NCBI GenBank assembly: GCA_016235445.1
Contig: JACRLB010000007.1
Span: 152,339-216,338 of the forward strand
Direction: 5' to 3'
Length of the DNA stretch: 64,000 nucleotides
Origin: Chloroflexota bacterium
GTDB lineage: Bacteria; Chloroflexota; Anaerolineae; Anaerolineales; Villigracilaceae
Shown here: one piece after another, positions 43,912 through 52,941 of the stretch
Layout of the letters: every line of letters begins with the position of its first letter
Numbering within the stretch: the first letter of the stretch is position 1
Position numbers and translations under genes: made by a program
The notes under the pieces: generated by a model
What the model was told of the DNA's origin: nothing
The model's database searches: none
The model's input: only the letters and a program-made list of their open reading frames with translations

Positions 43912-45033
43912 ATGACCCAATCCCAAAAATACATCATCACCCTGCTTTCGATCATCGCCTGCTCGCTTCTCGTTGGGCTTGGATATTTCACATATTCACG
44001 TTACCAGGCCTTTGCCTCCCAGCCGCTGGGGGCCGCACTGCCAATCAGCGAGCAATCCCTGCCGCCCACGTGGACAGTCTCTCCCGGCCCATCGCCCACG
44101 CCCGCCGGGCTGGTCACCTTTGCGCCCACGGTATCCTTCCCCACCGCCACGCCGTCTGCCATGTGCGGCGGACCGAACATCATGAACATCCTCGTCGTTG
44201 GCGCAGACACACGCGGAGACAATTACACCTACGGCCTCGCGGACGCGATCCGCATCGTGCGCGTGGATTTTGTCACGCCAAAATTAACCGTACTCGAATT
44301 CCCTCGTGATTTGTGGGTTGAAATCCCGCACATTTCAGATAATCTTGACGGGCAGGATCACGAAAAACTAAACCAGGCCTATTTATACGGCCAGCCCGGC
44401 TTCAAATATTGGGACGACCCCAGCGCAGGCCCTGGCCTGCTGGCGCTTACCCTGAACAAAAATTTCGGCGTGCAAACCGATCATTATATTTCCATCAACA
44501 TGCGCACGTTCGAAAACATCATCAACGCCCTCGGCGGCATCGACGTAAACATAACCAGCGAAGAAGCCTCCCGCAGTACCGACTTATCCATTGGCGCTCA
44601 CCACCTCGGCGGAGCCGAGGCTCTCAAAGTGGCGCGCAACCGCAAAGGCGGAAGCTTTGAACGCGCAGACAACCAAAACATCATCCTGTGCGGATTGCGC
44701 AAAAAACTCACCAGCCCAGGCGTGGTCACACAAATCCCTGAATTGATCGAATCATTCAAAGACAACATCCGCACCGACTTCACCCCCGAGCAAATTTCAC
44801 AACTGGCCTGTCTCGGCACAAGACTACCCCCCCAGAACATCGCCTTCACCAGTTTCCCGCAAGAACTCTTCACCCAAACCCGCGAATTCGACCCCGTCTT
44901 CAACAAACGCATCTCCATCCTCGCCGCCGACTTCAACATCCTCCGCGATTACGTCGGTCAATTTCACGCGGGCACATGGCCCATTCTGGGCATCGCTACC
45001 GACGATGAAGATTCAGCGGTGGTCTGCGAATGA
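43912..45033 (+). CDS. LytR-CpsA-Psr (LCP) family protein
   Basis: The 373-residue protein has one N-terminal membrane helix (about 8-26), a Pro/Thr linker, and an LCP catalytic domain: NILVVGADTRGDNYTYGLADAIRIV (about 90-115), then FPRDLWVEIP, LNQAYLYG and VARNRKGGSFERADNQ (about 241). The DTR, R-D and R-x-R-K-G-x-x-x-R-x-x-R residues are those that bind pyrophosphate of lipid-linked glycans. It attaches glycopolymers to the cell wall or a related surface. It overlaps rsmA by 4 bp. Confidence 0.9.
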   Translation: MTQSQKYIITLLSIIACSLLVGLGYFTYSRYQAFASQPLGAALPISEQSLPPTWTVSPGPSPTPAGLVTFAPTVSFPTATPSAMCGGPNIMNILVVGADTRGDNYTYGLADAIRIVRVDFVTPKLTVLEFPRDLWVEIPHISDNLDGQDHEKLNQAYLYGQPGFKYWDDPSAGPGLLALTLNKNFGVQTDHYISINMRTFENIINALGGIDVNITSEEASRSTDLSIGAHHLGGAEALKVARNRKGGSFERADNQNIILCGLRKKLTSPGVVTQIPELIESFKDNIRTDFTPEQISQLACLGTRLPPQNIAFTSFPQELFTQTREFDPVFNKRISILAADFNILRDYVGQFHAGTWPILGIATDDEDSAVVCE

Positions 45034-45863
45034 AATACAAATCCATTCCCCCGCTTAACGCCGCCGCCGTTCTCAAACGCTACGGCCTGCGCGCCGACAA
45101 AGCCCTCGGTCAAAATTTTTTACAGGATGAATCCGCACTTCGAAAAATCGCCGACGCCGCAGAAATTTTGGAAGATGACTGTGTTTTGGAGATTGGTCCC
45201 GGCCTCGGCAGTTTGACTCGTTACCTGGCTGTTTCTTCCCGAAAAGTGACAGCGGTCGAACTGGACCGTAACCTGCTTGCCCCACTACAGGCAGTTCTCC
45301 AGCCTTATCAGAACGTACGTGTTGTGCATGGCGATATTCTCAAACTATCCATTTCAGAATTAATAGACCAGCCCAATTACATCGTCGCCGCGAACATTCC
45401 CTACAACATCACCTCCGCCATCCTCCGCCACCTGCTCGAAGGCGACATCAAACCGCGCCGCGTGATACTCACCATCCAAAAAGAAGTAGCCGAACGAATT
45501 TGCGCCAAACCCGGAGATTTAAGCCTGCTGGCATTGAGCGTGCAAGTCTACGGCAGTCCCAGCATCGCCGCCAAAATCCCCGCTGACTCCTTCCACCCCG
45601 CCCCCAAAGTGGATTCCGCCATCCTGCGAATTGATATGTACGACGAGCCGCTCATCCCCCAAAAATTACTGAACACCTTCTTCAAATTCATCAAAGCAGG
45701 TTTCGCCCAAAAACGCAAAACCCTGCGCAACTCGCTTTCAGCAGGACTGCACATTTCACCGCAAACCGCAGAAGCATTGCTCACCTCCGCAGGCATAAAC
45801 TTTATGCGAAGAGCAGAAACCCTGTCCATTGATGAGTGGAAGGAGCTATGTGAAGCAAAATAG
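45030..45863 (+). CDS. rsmA: 16S rRNA dimethyladenosine transferase RsmA
   Basis: The 277-residue protein has the full KsgA pattern: LGQNFLQDESALRKIADAA (about 27-45), SAM-binding VLEIGPGLGSLTRYLA (about 53-68), VELDRNLL, the catalytic NIPYNITSAIL, and the PADSFHPAPKVDSAI C-terminal region. It dimethylates two adenosines in helix 45 of 16S rRNA. Its start overlaps the LCP stop as ATGA, indicating coupling. Confidence 0.95.
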   Translation: MKYKSIPPLNAAAVLKRYGLRADKALGQNFLQDESALRKIADAAEILEDDCVLEIGPGLGSLTRYLAVSSRKVTAVELDRNLLAPLQAVLQPYQNVRVVHGDILKLSISELIDQPNYIVAANIPYNITSAILRHLLEGDIKPRRVILTIQKEVAERICAKPGDLSLLALSVQVYGSPSIAAKIPADSFHPAPKVDSAILRIDMYDEPLIPQKLLNTFFKFIKAGFAQKRKTLRNSLSAGLHISPQTAEALLTSAGINFMRRAETLSIDEWKELCEAK

Positions 45864-45866
45864 CAT

Positions 45867-45894
45867 GTTATACTTTTATTGCAATAAGTATAAC
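45867..45894 (+). promoter_or_regulatory. Operator palindrome of the VapBC pair
   Basis: GTTATACTT at 45867-45875 and AAGTATAAC at 45886-45894 are perfect inverted repeats around a TATTGCAATA core. The site lies 13 bp before the antitoxin ATG. It is probably bound by the AbrB-type antitoxin for autoregulation. Confidence 0.65.
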
Positions 45895-45907
45895 AAAGGA
45901 GAAAAAC

Positions 45908-46177
45908 ATGGCGCTCAAAGAAGTGAATTCGGTGCTGACAGTTTCAAACAAAGGCTGGGTGGTCATCCCCGCGGAAATGCGAAAAAAATATAACCTTATT
46001 CCCGGCACGAAAGTGGTCATCGTGGATTACGGCGGCGTGTTGGCAATTTTGCCTGCCTTCAAGAATCCGATTGAGCAGGGATATGGTTTGCTAAAAGGCG
46101 GAGATTCCCTGACAGAGGCATTAAGAAAAGACCGTGAACTTGAAAAAAAGAGGGAGGAGAGATTTCTGAATGGATGA
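45908..46177 (+). CDS. AbrB/MazE-type antitoxin (VapB)
   Basis: The 89-residue protein has the swapped-hairpin AbrB domain at residues 7-52: VLTVSNKGWVVIPAEMRKKY then PGTKVVIVDYGGVLAILP. The C-terminal part is charged and likely wraps the toxin. AAAGGAG precedes the start. It overlaps the PIN gene by 8 bp, the classic type II arrangement. Confidence 0.85.
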   Translation: MALKEVNSVLTVSNKGWVVIPAEMRKKYNLIPGTKVVIVDYGGVLAILPAFKNPIEQGYGLLKGGDSLTEALRKDRELEKKREERFLNG

Positions 46178-46589
46178 GCTCCCCGCTTATATCCTGGACG
46201 CATTTGCTGTTATGGCATACATTCAAGGCGAACCCTCTGCGCAAAGGGTAAAGAAAATACTACAAGATGCGAAACAAAACAAATGCCATGTATATATTTC
46301 CATCATTAACGTCGGGGAAATTTTATACAACGTAGAAAGAAATAAAGGGATGGCAAGCGCGCAGGATATTCTGACATTACTCCAGGGTTTGCCCATTGAA
46401 ATCCTGCCAGCAGACAACCAAACCGTACTTGCCGCCGCGCACATTAAAGCCAATTACCCAATCTCATACGCAGATGCGTTTGTGGTGGTTGCCGCGCAAA
46501 AAATCAACGGCATCATCATGACCGGCGACCCAGAGTTTGAAGAAGTGACTGAACTCGCTCAAATTGAATGGCTAAAAAAAAGAAGTTGA
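46170..46589 (+). CDS. PIN-domain toxin (VapC)
   Basis: The 139-residue PIN domain carries the acidic catalytic set Asp10, Glu50, Asp102 and Asp120 (ILDAFAVMAY, INVGEILY, SYADAF, TGDPEF). It is expected to cleave tRNA or rRNA when freed from its antitoxin. All active-site residues are intact, unlike the MazF and DUF3368 toxins elsewhere in this window. Confidence 0.88.
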   Translation: MDELPAYILDAFAVMAYIQGEPSAQRVKKILQDAKQNKCHVYISIINVGEILYNVERNKGMASAQDILTLLQGLPIEILPADNQTVLAAAHIKANYPISYADAFVVVAAQKINGIIMTGDPEFEEVTELAQIEWLKKRS

Positions 46590-46655
46590 GAAATATCTCA
46601 AATCGTCTACAGAAATCCTGGGGAGAATGTACGGCAGTAAAAATTTTACAAAAAA

Positions 46656-46679
46656 GCCCCGCGAATTTCTTCGCGGGGC
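46656..46679. terminator. Terminator hairpin
   Basis: GCCCCGCGAA (46656-46665) pairs with TTCGCGGGGC (46670-46679) around TTTC, with A-rich DNA on the left. On the minus strand it terminates ahcY (stem followed by TTTTTTG). Confidence 0.85.
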
Positions 46680-46715
46680 CAATCATCAATCGAAAATCAA
46701 AAATCGTAAATCGAA

Positions 46716-48047
<1,332 letters not shown>

Positions 48048-48096
48048 TTATTGCTCCTTATTTGGTAAGTTATTAATTAGTAATTTGTAATGGTAA

Positions 48097-48131
48097 TTGG
48101 TAAATAGTAATTACCATTTACTATTTACCAA
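48097..48131. repeat. TTGGTAAATAGTAA palindrome
   Basis: TTGGTAAATAGTAA (48097-48110) and its perfect complement (48118-48131) form a 14-bp hairpin with a 7-base loop. Related TAATTGGTAA repeats precede it. It lies between the PfkB and ahcY genes and belongs to the ACCAATTACCAATTAC family seen near gatA and gatB. Confidence 0.7.
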
Positions 48132-48132
48132 C

Positions 48133-49089
48133 TTATTTCAAAAACACATCCAGCTTGCCGCCATCGTCAAAGTGCTGGCGGAAACGCTTTACAAAATCTG
48201 CGGCAGTGTAGGCATGGTTCTGTGTGCCGCGCTGTTCGAGGCAATAAACTGCGGAAAGTGAGCCGATCTCGCCGCACAATTTCCAGCCAAAGCCGTGAGC
48301 ATAGCCTGCCAGGAAGCCGCCGCGGAAGGCATCCCCTACGCCCGTTGGATCCACGACCTCATCTTCAGGGACGGTGGGGATATGAACCGAGTCTCCGTCC
48401 GAGTACAGGTCAGCGCCGTCCTTGCCGCGTGTGATGACCAGTACCTTCACGTGTTCCAATATCTGATCCAGACTCCAGCCTGTCTTCTTCGAGATCAAGC
48501 CGAATTCGTAATCATTGCAGAACAGGAAGTATGCGCCTTCCATATCGCGCGCCAGTTCTTCGCCTTCGAGTCTCAACACCTGCTGGCTTGGGTCATACAA
48601 ATATTTGATTCCCAATTCGCGGCATTCTGCGGGGAATTTCATCATGGCATCGGGGGCGCTCGGTGAAACGATCACAAGGTCTGGTCTGTTCGGCAATTCC
48701 TTGATGGACTGCGTTGCAGAGTATGCCATTGCCCCAGGGTAGAAAGAGGCAATTTGAGCAGAATCATGATCGGTCGTGGCAAAGAACGAAGCGGTGAATA
48801 CGCCAGGGACGACTTTCATCAGGGACGTGTCCACGCCTTTTGAATCCAGCCAGGCGCGGTAATCGCCAAAGTCTTCGCCGACGGTTGCCATTACGCGCGG
48901 GGTTTGTCCCAGCAACGCCATGGTATACGCAATGTTCGGGGCAATGCCGCCACGCTGTTTGGACATCGAATCAACCAAAAAAGAAAGGCTGATCGAAGCC
49001 AGGCGTTCGGGGAGAATTTGTTCCTTGAATTGACCGGGGAAGGTCATCAGGTAATCGTATGCAACAGAACCAGTGAGCAAAATATCCAT
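48133..49089 (-). CDS. PfkB-family kinase, probable adenosine kinase
   Basis: The protein is about 318 residues from MDILLTGSVAYDYLM at 49089. PfkB signature 1 is GGIAPNIAYTMALLG (about 47-61) and signature 2 is DPTGVGDAFRGGFLAGYA, with the catalytic Asp (about 257). The N-terminal DYLM segment and its place directly before ahcY suggest adenosine kinase, recycling the adenosine from S-adenosylhomocysteine. Ribokinase-like specificity cannot be excluded. Confidence 0.8.
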   Translation of the reverse strand: MDILLTGSVAYDYLMTFPGQFKEQILPERLASISLSFLVDSMSKQRGGIAPNIAYTMALLGQTPRVMATVGEDFGDYRAWLDSKGVDTSLMKVVPGVFTASFFATTDHDSAQIASFYPGAMAYSATQSIKELPNRPDLVIVSPSAPDAMMKFPAECRELGIKYLYDPSQQVLRLEGEELARDMEGAYFLFCNDYEFGLISKKTGWSLDQILEHVKVLVITRGKDGADLYSDGDSVHIPTVPEDEVVDPTGVGDAFRGGFLAGYAHGFGWKLCGEIGSLSAVYCLEQRGTQNHAYTAADFVKRFRQHFDDGGKLDVFLK

Positions 49090-49110
49090 AGTTATTCCTT
49101 GTCGCAGTAA

Positions 49111-49136
49111 ATGGCGCACTCTTGCGAGTGCGCCAT
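49111..49136. promoter_or_regulatory. Perfect hairpin in the PfkB 5' region
   Basis: ATGGCGCACTC (49111-49121) and GAGTGCGCCAT (49126-49136) form a perfect 11-bp stem with loop TTGC. It lies 21 bp upstream of the PfkB start and could be a 5'-UTR structure or a terminator for the antitoxin locus. Confidence 0.5.
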
Positions 49137-49236
49137 AGTTTATCGAGCGAGCAAAAGTTTATCACGTGGTTTTGTGAATGTAAAGTTTTTAAAATGGCAG
49201 TTTTTTAAACAGAGAATTCGGAAAACACGCTGAATT

Positions 49237-49575
49237 TATTCAAAAGTATCAAACCCCAGGGAAAACCGTATTGCATCGAGGATTTCGCGCATTCTTGTCG
49301 GTGACAATTGAGTAATAAGCGATCCTAAATTCTCTTTATTGTATGGTTTGAATATTATCAGTGTTAACAACGCACGTCTCAGGCACGCCATCTTCTTCTG
49401 GCGTCAGAAGGACTTCGGAAGGAATATCGCGGATTGTAGTTGTGAGCGGAGCCACTGTGATCCCGGTCAACAATGGGATGGCGGAAGTTCTCGTTAAAAT
49501 CAAGACGGGGCGGCGCTTATCAGGAGCACGAAATCTATACCAGTAAATATCGCCCTGATTCAACTTTTCCCCCAT
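49237..49575 (-). pseudogene. MazF/PemK toxin with frameshift
   Basis: The first 79 residues are a normal MazF-like start (NQGDIYWYRFRAPDKRRPVLILTR, then VAPLTTTIRDIPSEV). They end in a TAA right after NTDNIQTIQ. One base later another frame continues NKENLGSLITQLSP and REILDAIRFSLGFDTF, exactly the C-terminal sequence expected of MazF, stopping at 49237. A single inserted base near 49343 therefore breaks the gene. This is either a true inactivating mutation or a sequencing error. It overlaps the antitoxin by 16 bp. Confidence 0.85.
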
Positions 49576-49817
49576 TCCTGTTCAGACTCCCATTCGCCTG
49601 CCTCATCTTTTTTCGAAGGAAAATTGGCATACCCACTTGCCTGCTGTTGTTCCATCAGCGCAATTTTTTGATTATGAATTGCTCGATTGAGCGACTCTTC
49701 TGTCGGCTCTTCATTTAAAATTGTGACAATAACCCTCCGCAATTTCGGCAAATCTACGGGTTCAAGCATTCGTAGAATCCCTTTTTCGTCAATTATCGCT
49801 TCAATAGTTTGCAACAT
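49560..49817 (-). CDS. Antitoxin partner of MazF-like gene
   Basis: The protein is about 85 residues from the ATG at 49817, with GAGGTG upstream. The N-terminal strand set MLQTIEAIIDEKGILRMLEPVDLP and V-I-V-T-I-L resembles the small AF2212/DUF104-like antitoxins. The C-terminal half is charged. Its toxin is frameshifted, so the pair may no longer act. Confidence 0.7.
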   Translation of the reverse strand: MLQTIEAIIDEKGILRMLEPVDLPKLRRVIVTILNEEPTEESLNRAIHNQKIALMEQQQASGYANFPSKKDEAGEWESEQEWGKS

Positions 49818-49865
49818 GATGCACCTCTCAGAACACAACGGTTGACCATAACTATACAACGCTTT

Positions 49866-50909
49866 TCACTGCTTTACAACCTTTATGAGATTTACTTCAA
49901 ACGGCGGGTACGCCACACCATTTTCAGTCACAATACCCGTCACCAGTTTATTCGGCGTCACATCGAAAGCGATATTACGCGCTTTCGCATTTATCGGCGC
50001 AACACGCTGACCTTCAAACTCCAGGCCCAGCACTTCCTGCGGATTGCGTTCTTCAATCGGAATCAAATCTCCATGCGCGAGGGACAGGTCAATGGTGGAG
50101 GTTGGCACAACAGGATAGAACGGCACGCCGTTATCGAATGCCGCCAGCGCAAGCATGTACGTGCCGATCTTGTTTGCCACATCGCCATTGGCGGCGGTGC
50201 GGTCTGAACCGACGAAGCACTTCTGCACTTTGCCAGCCTTCAAGAAATATCCCGCTGTGTTATCGCTGATGATTTCGTAGGGAATTCCATATTGCTCCAA
50301 CTCCCAGGCTGTCAGGCGCGCGCCCTGCAAACGCGGACGGGTTTCATCCACAAACACATGAATCTTCTTGCCCTGCTCATGCGCCGTGCGGATGACGCCG
50401 AGCGCCGTCCCCCAATCCACCGTGGCGAGCGCGCCCGTGTTGCAGTGATGGATGATCGTATCACCGTCATTGATGAGCGCCGCGCCATGTTCTGCCATGC
50501 GCTTGTTGATCTCGACATCTTCATCGGCGAGTTTTTGCGCTTCATCCAAAACCAGTTGACGGATTTCATCCGCGCTTCGCTCTGCGCTGACAGTTGATGC
50601 GGCCGCCATGAGTCGATCCACCGCCCAGGCAAGGTTCACGGCCGTGGGACGCGCCGCTTTCAAAGTGGCGGAAGCTGTTTGCAGGTCAGCGAGCAGGCCC
50701 GAGGTTAAGGAGGAAGCGGATTCATATCCAGCAAGGGCGAGGCCGAATGCAGCGGCCGCTCCAATGGCAGGCGCGCCACGGACAACCATATCCGTAATTG
50801 CCGCGGCAACTTCTTTATGCCCGCGATACGCGAGGATTTCAAAACGCACGGGCAGAACGCGCTGGTCTATCATTTTTAGTTCGTTGTTTTCCCAAAATAC
50901 AGTTCGCAT
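49866..50909 (-). CDS. mtnA: Methylthioribose-1-phosphate isomerase
   Basis: This is a 347-residue protein from MRTVFW at 50909. The MtnA pattern includes VVRGAPAIGAAAAFGLAL (about 41-58), HHCNTGALATVDWGTALG (about 152-169) with its catalytic Cys, DETRPRLQGARLTAWEL, FVGSDRTAANGDVANKIGTY and the late TPNKLVTGIVTE. It converts 5-methylthioribose-1-phosphate to 5-methylthioribulose-1-phosphate. The start is 4 bp after the class II aldolase stop, so the two are co-translated. Confidence 0.95.
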   Translation of the reverse strand: MRTVFWENNELKMIDQRVLPVRFEILAYRGHKEVAAAITDMVVRGAPAIGAAAAFGLALAGYESASSLTSGLLADLQTASATLKAARPTAVNLAWAVDRLMAAASTVSAERSADEIRQLVLDEAQKLADEDVEINKRMAEHGAALINDGDTIIHHCNTGALATVDWGTALGVIRTAHEQGKKIHVFVDETRPRLQGARLTAWELEQYGIPYEIISDNTAGYFLKAGKVQKCFVGSDRTAANGDVANKIGTYMLALAAFDNGVPFYPVVPTSTIDLSLAHGDLIPIEERNPQEVLGLEFEGQRVAPINAKARNIAFDVTPNKLVTGIVTENGVAYPPFEVNLIKVVKQ

Positions 50910-50913
50910 GTTT

Positions 50914-51591
50914 TCACCTCTTAAAATATTTTTCGCGCAACGCAATCAACTTTGCCTGCGCCTCGGATGAGACTCGTTTCACTTCGCCGAGCATTTTCGC
51001 GCGCCAGTAAATTTCAGAGACGTGTTCGATGCGCTCCAAATGGACGAGCGCTTCATCGAGATTTTTTCCGTAGGTGAGACTGCCGTGTTGACGCAACAGC
51101 ATGGCGTTGTGCGTTTTCAAAAACGGACGGATGACTTCGGCATCTTCATGCGAAGCAGGCGTGGCATATTTTGTGGTGGGCACATCGCCGAGCGTGAGCA
51201 GAACTTCGGGGAGCACATCCACGGGGAATTCCAAATCTGCAACGGTGAGCGTGGTCGCAAAAATGGGATGGGCATGTACAACTGCGCGAACATCCTCGCG
51301 GTGTTTGTACACCTCAAGGTGCATGGGCGTTTCAGAGGATGGCTTGCGGCCTGGCTTGGAAGAAATGATGTTGCCATCCAGATCGACGATGAGCATATCA
51401 TCTGGACTCAGTCGTCCCTTTGAAATTCCCGAAGGGGTGATGAGGATGTGGCCGTTTTCCATTCGCACTGAAATGTTGCCGTCATTGGATGTCATCAAAT
51501 GACGTTCGTATGCAATGCGCCCGCATTCAACGATGGCAAGGCGCAGGTCGGATTCATTTATAGTTGCGGAAAAATTTAACATGAATTCCAT
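50914..51591 (-). CDS. Class II aldolase (fuculose-phosphate aldolase-like)
   Basis: The 225-residue protein has class II aldolase/adducin motifs: GNISVRMENGHILITPSG (about 39-56), the first zinc histidines VVHAHPIFAT (about 101-110), an acidic SSETPMHLEVYK segment, and the third histidine in RQHGSLTYG (about 166). Paired with mtnA, it is most likely the 5-methylthioribulose-1-phosphate aldolase of the DHAP shunt, giving DHAP and methylthioacetaldehyde. An MtnB-type dehydratase is the alternative, but no mtnC or mtnD follows. An ATG at 51582 is an alternative start. Confidence 0.82.
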   Translation of the reverse strand: MEFMLNFSATINESDLRLAIVECGRIAYERHLMTSNDGNISVRMENGHILITPSGISKGRLSPDDMLIVDLDGNIISSKPGRKPSSETPMHLEVYKHREDVRAVVHAHPIFATTLTVADLEFPVDVLPEVLLTLGDVPTTKYATPASHEDAEVIRPFLKTHNAMLLRQHGSLTYGKNLDEALVHLERIEHVSEIYWRAKMLGEVKRVSSEAQAKLIALREKYFKR

Positions 51592-51610
51592 TTCGTTGTT
51601 TTGATCTTAA

Positions 51611-51686
51611 TCTGGAGTCGGGCAGCTCGCTGCCCGAAACTCCCATCAGCATACCCTATCGGGCACACGAGCTGATGGAGTCCAGA
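51611..51686. repeat. CTGGAGT/CATCAGC compound palindrome
   Basis: The outer arms TCTGGAGT...CCCATCAGC and GCTGATGGAGTCCAGA (51671-51686) enclose an inner hairpin CGGGCAGC/GCTGCCCG (51619-51636). The outer arms match the hairpin at 33274-33305. It lies between the aldolase and the potD-like gene. Confidence 0.7.
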
Positions 51687-51694
51687 TACACTAC

Positions 51695-52834
51695 CTATTG
51701 TTTTATCTCAGTCCAGATTTCATCGTACAGAGAAAGCGCCGCGCCAAGGTCTTTTACTTCATGCCCTTTTGTAAATTCCACAGCGGGAGTGTTCGTCACC
51801 GCAGAAGCCATATAGGCATCGTACACTTCAGTTTGATTCGCTTTTGCGTATGCGAGAGCGGCAGAGTTCGGATTGGTGTAGGGATAATCCACCAGCGTCA
51901 GCCAGAAAGTATCGCCCTGCATCAGGTAGTTGAACCAGGCGTAACTGGCATCAGGGTGCGGAGCCTTGCCTGGAATGCCCATGCCATCGTAGAAGATGAT
52001 GGAGCCTTCTTCTGGAAACACATATTCAAAAGCAGGGTTCTCCTGTTGAGCTAAAAATGCTTCGCCGTTCCAGACAATGCCGAGATCAACATCGCCAGCC
52101 AACAGCGGAGTCTTCGGGCTGTCACTGTCAAAGACGCGGATGTTCGGCATCAACTCGAGCAGTTTTTGTTTCGCCTCTTCCAGTTTGGCTTTGTCGGCCG
52201 TGTTCACGTCGTAGCCAAGCGTGAGCAAAGCCGCGCCGATCACCACGCGGTTATCGTCCACCGCTACGATGCGGCCTTCGTATTCAGAGTTCCATAAATC
52301 CACCCAGGATGTCGGCGGGGTTTCCACGGTCTCACTGTTGTAGACAATGGCTTGCGTGCCCATTTGGTACGGCACAACATAATTCACCGCGTCGCCATAG
52401 GCTGAAACCAAACCTGCATCCAGATTTTTGCTGTTCGGAAGTTTGCCCGCATCCAGTTTCTGCAAAAGGCCTTCGCGCATCAAAACACCGATCATGTAAT
52501 CGCTGGGGTGAATCACATCATACGGATTCACATTTTCGCCGAACGATACTTTTGTGTACAGTTCCTCGTTGGAAGAAAAATAATCCACATTCACATCCAC
52601 GCCATAGACGAGGCCGAAACAATCAAGGATGTCGGCGGGCACGTACTCCGTCCACGTGAAGATATTGATCTCCTTGCTTTCAAATTCCACACGCGGGTTC
52701 GGCTCCGGGCAAACAAAACCGCTGGATGTGATTTGTTCAGCGGATGTCTGATTGCCTCCCGCCGCACAGCCAAAGGCTATAAAGGCAACCAAAATCAACG
52801 GAACCAAACGATAAATTTTGCACTGTTCGTTCAT
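51695..52834 (-). CDS. potD: Spermidine/putrescine-binding lipoprotein (PotD-like)
   Basis: The 379-residue protein has a signal peptide with lipobox AFGCAAG. The solute-binding domain has the polyamine-binder features INIFTWTEYVPADILDCF (about 58-75), YDVIHPSDYMIGVL and WDLW/WVDLWNSEYEGRI. It captures spermidine or putrescine outside the membrane for an ABC transporter. No potABC genes are adjacent, so it may be an orphan binder. Polyamine metabolism yields methylthioadenosine, linking it loosely to the mtnA operon. Confidence 0.85.
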   Translation of the reverse strand: MNEQCKIYRLVPLILVAFIAFGCAAGGNQTSAEQITSSGFVCPEPNPRVEFESKEINIFTWTEYVPADILDCFGLVYGVDVNVDYFSSNEELYTKVSFGENVNPYDVIHPSDYMIGVLMREGLLQKLDAGKLPNSKNLDAGLVSAYGDAVNYVVPYQMGTQAIVYNSETVETPPTSWVDLWNSEYEGRIVAVDDNRVVIGAALLTLGYDVNTADKAKLEEAKQKLLELMPNIRVFDSDSPKTPLLAGDVDLGIVWNGEAFLAQQENPAFEYVFPEEGSIIFYDGMGIPGKAPHPDASYAWFNYLMQGDTFWLTLVDYPYTNPNSAALAYAKANQTEVYDAYMASAVTNTPAVEFTKGHEVKDLGAALSLYDEIWTEIKQ

Positions 52835-52906
52835 TCATCCTCTTCTTAATTTTTTAAATCGAGCAGGCGCGATTATATATCACCCACGACTCGAACACAA
52901 CCTTGC

Positions 52907-52941
52907 TTGACGCTCCTGTCTTTTGCCAGTATAAAAATGAG
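52907..52941 (+). promoter_or_regulatory. Consensus promoter, leaderless transglycosylase
   Basis: TTGACG (52907-52912) and TATAAA (52930-52935) are separated by exactly 17 bp. The predicted start site 7 bp on is the A of the ATG at 52942, so the transcript should be leaderless. There is no ribosome binding site. Confidence 0.7.

Noticed and set aside
46628..46641. Possible third MITE end (TGTACGGCAGTAAA)
   Set aside because: It resembles the right terminus with two mismatches, but there is no left terminus, inner repeat or target duplication nearby.
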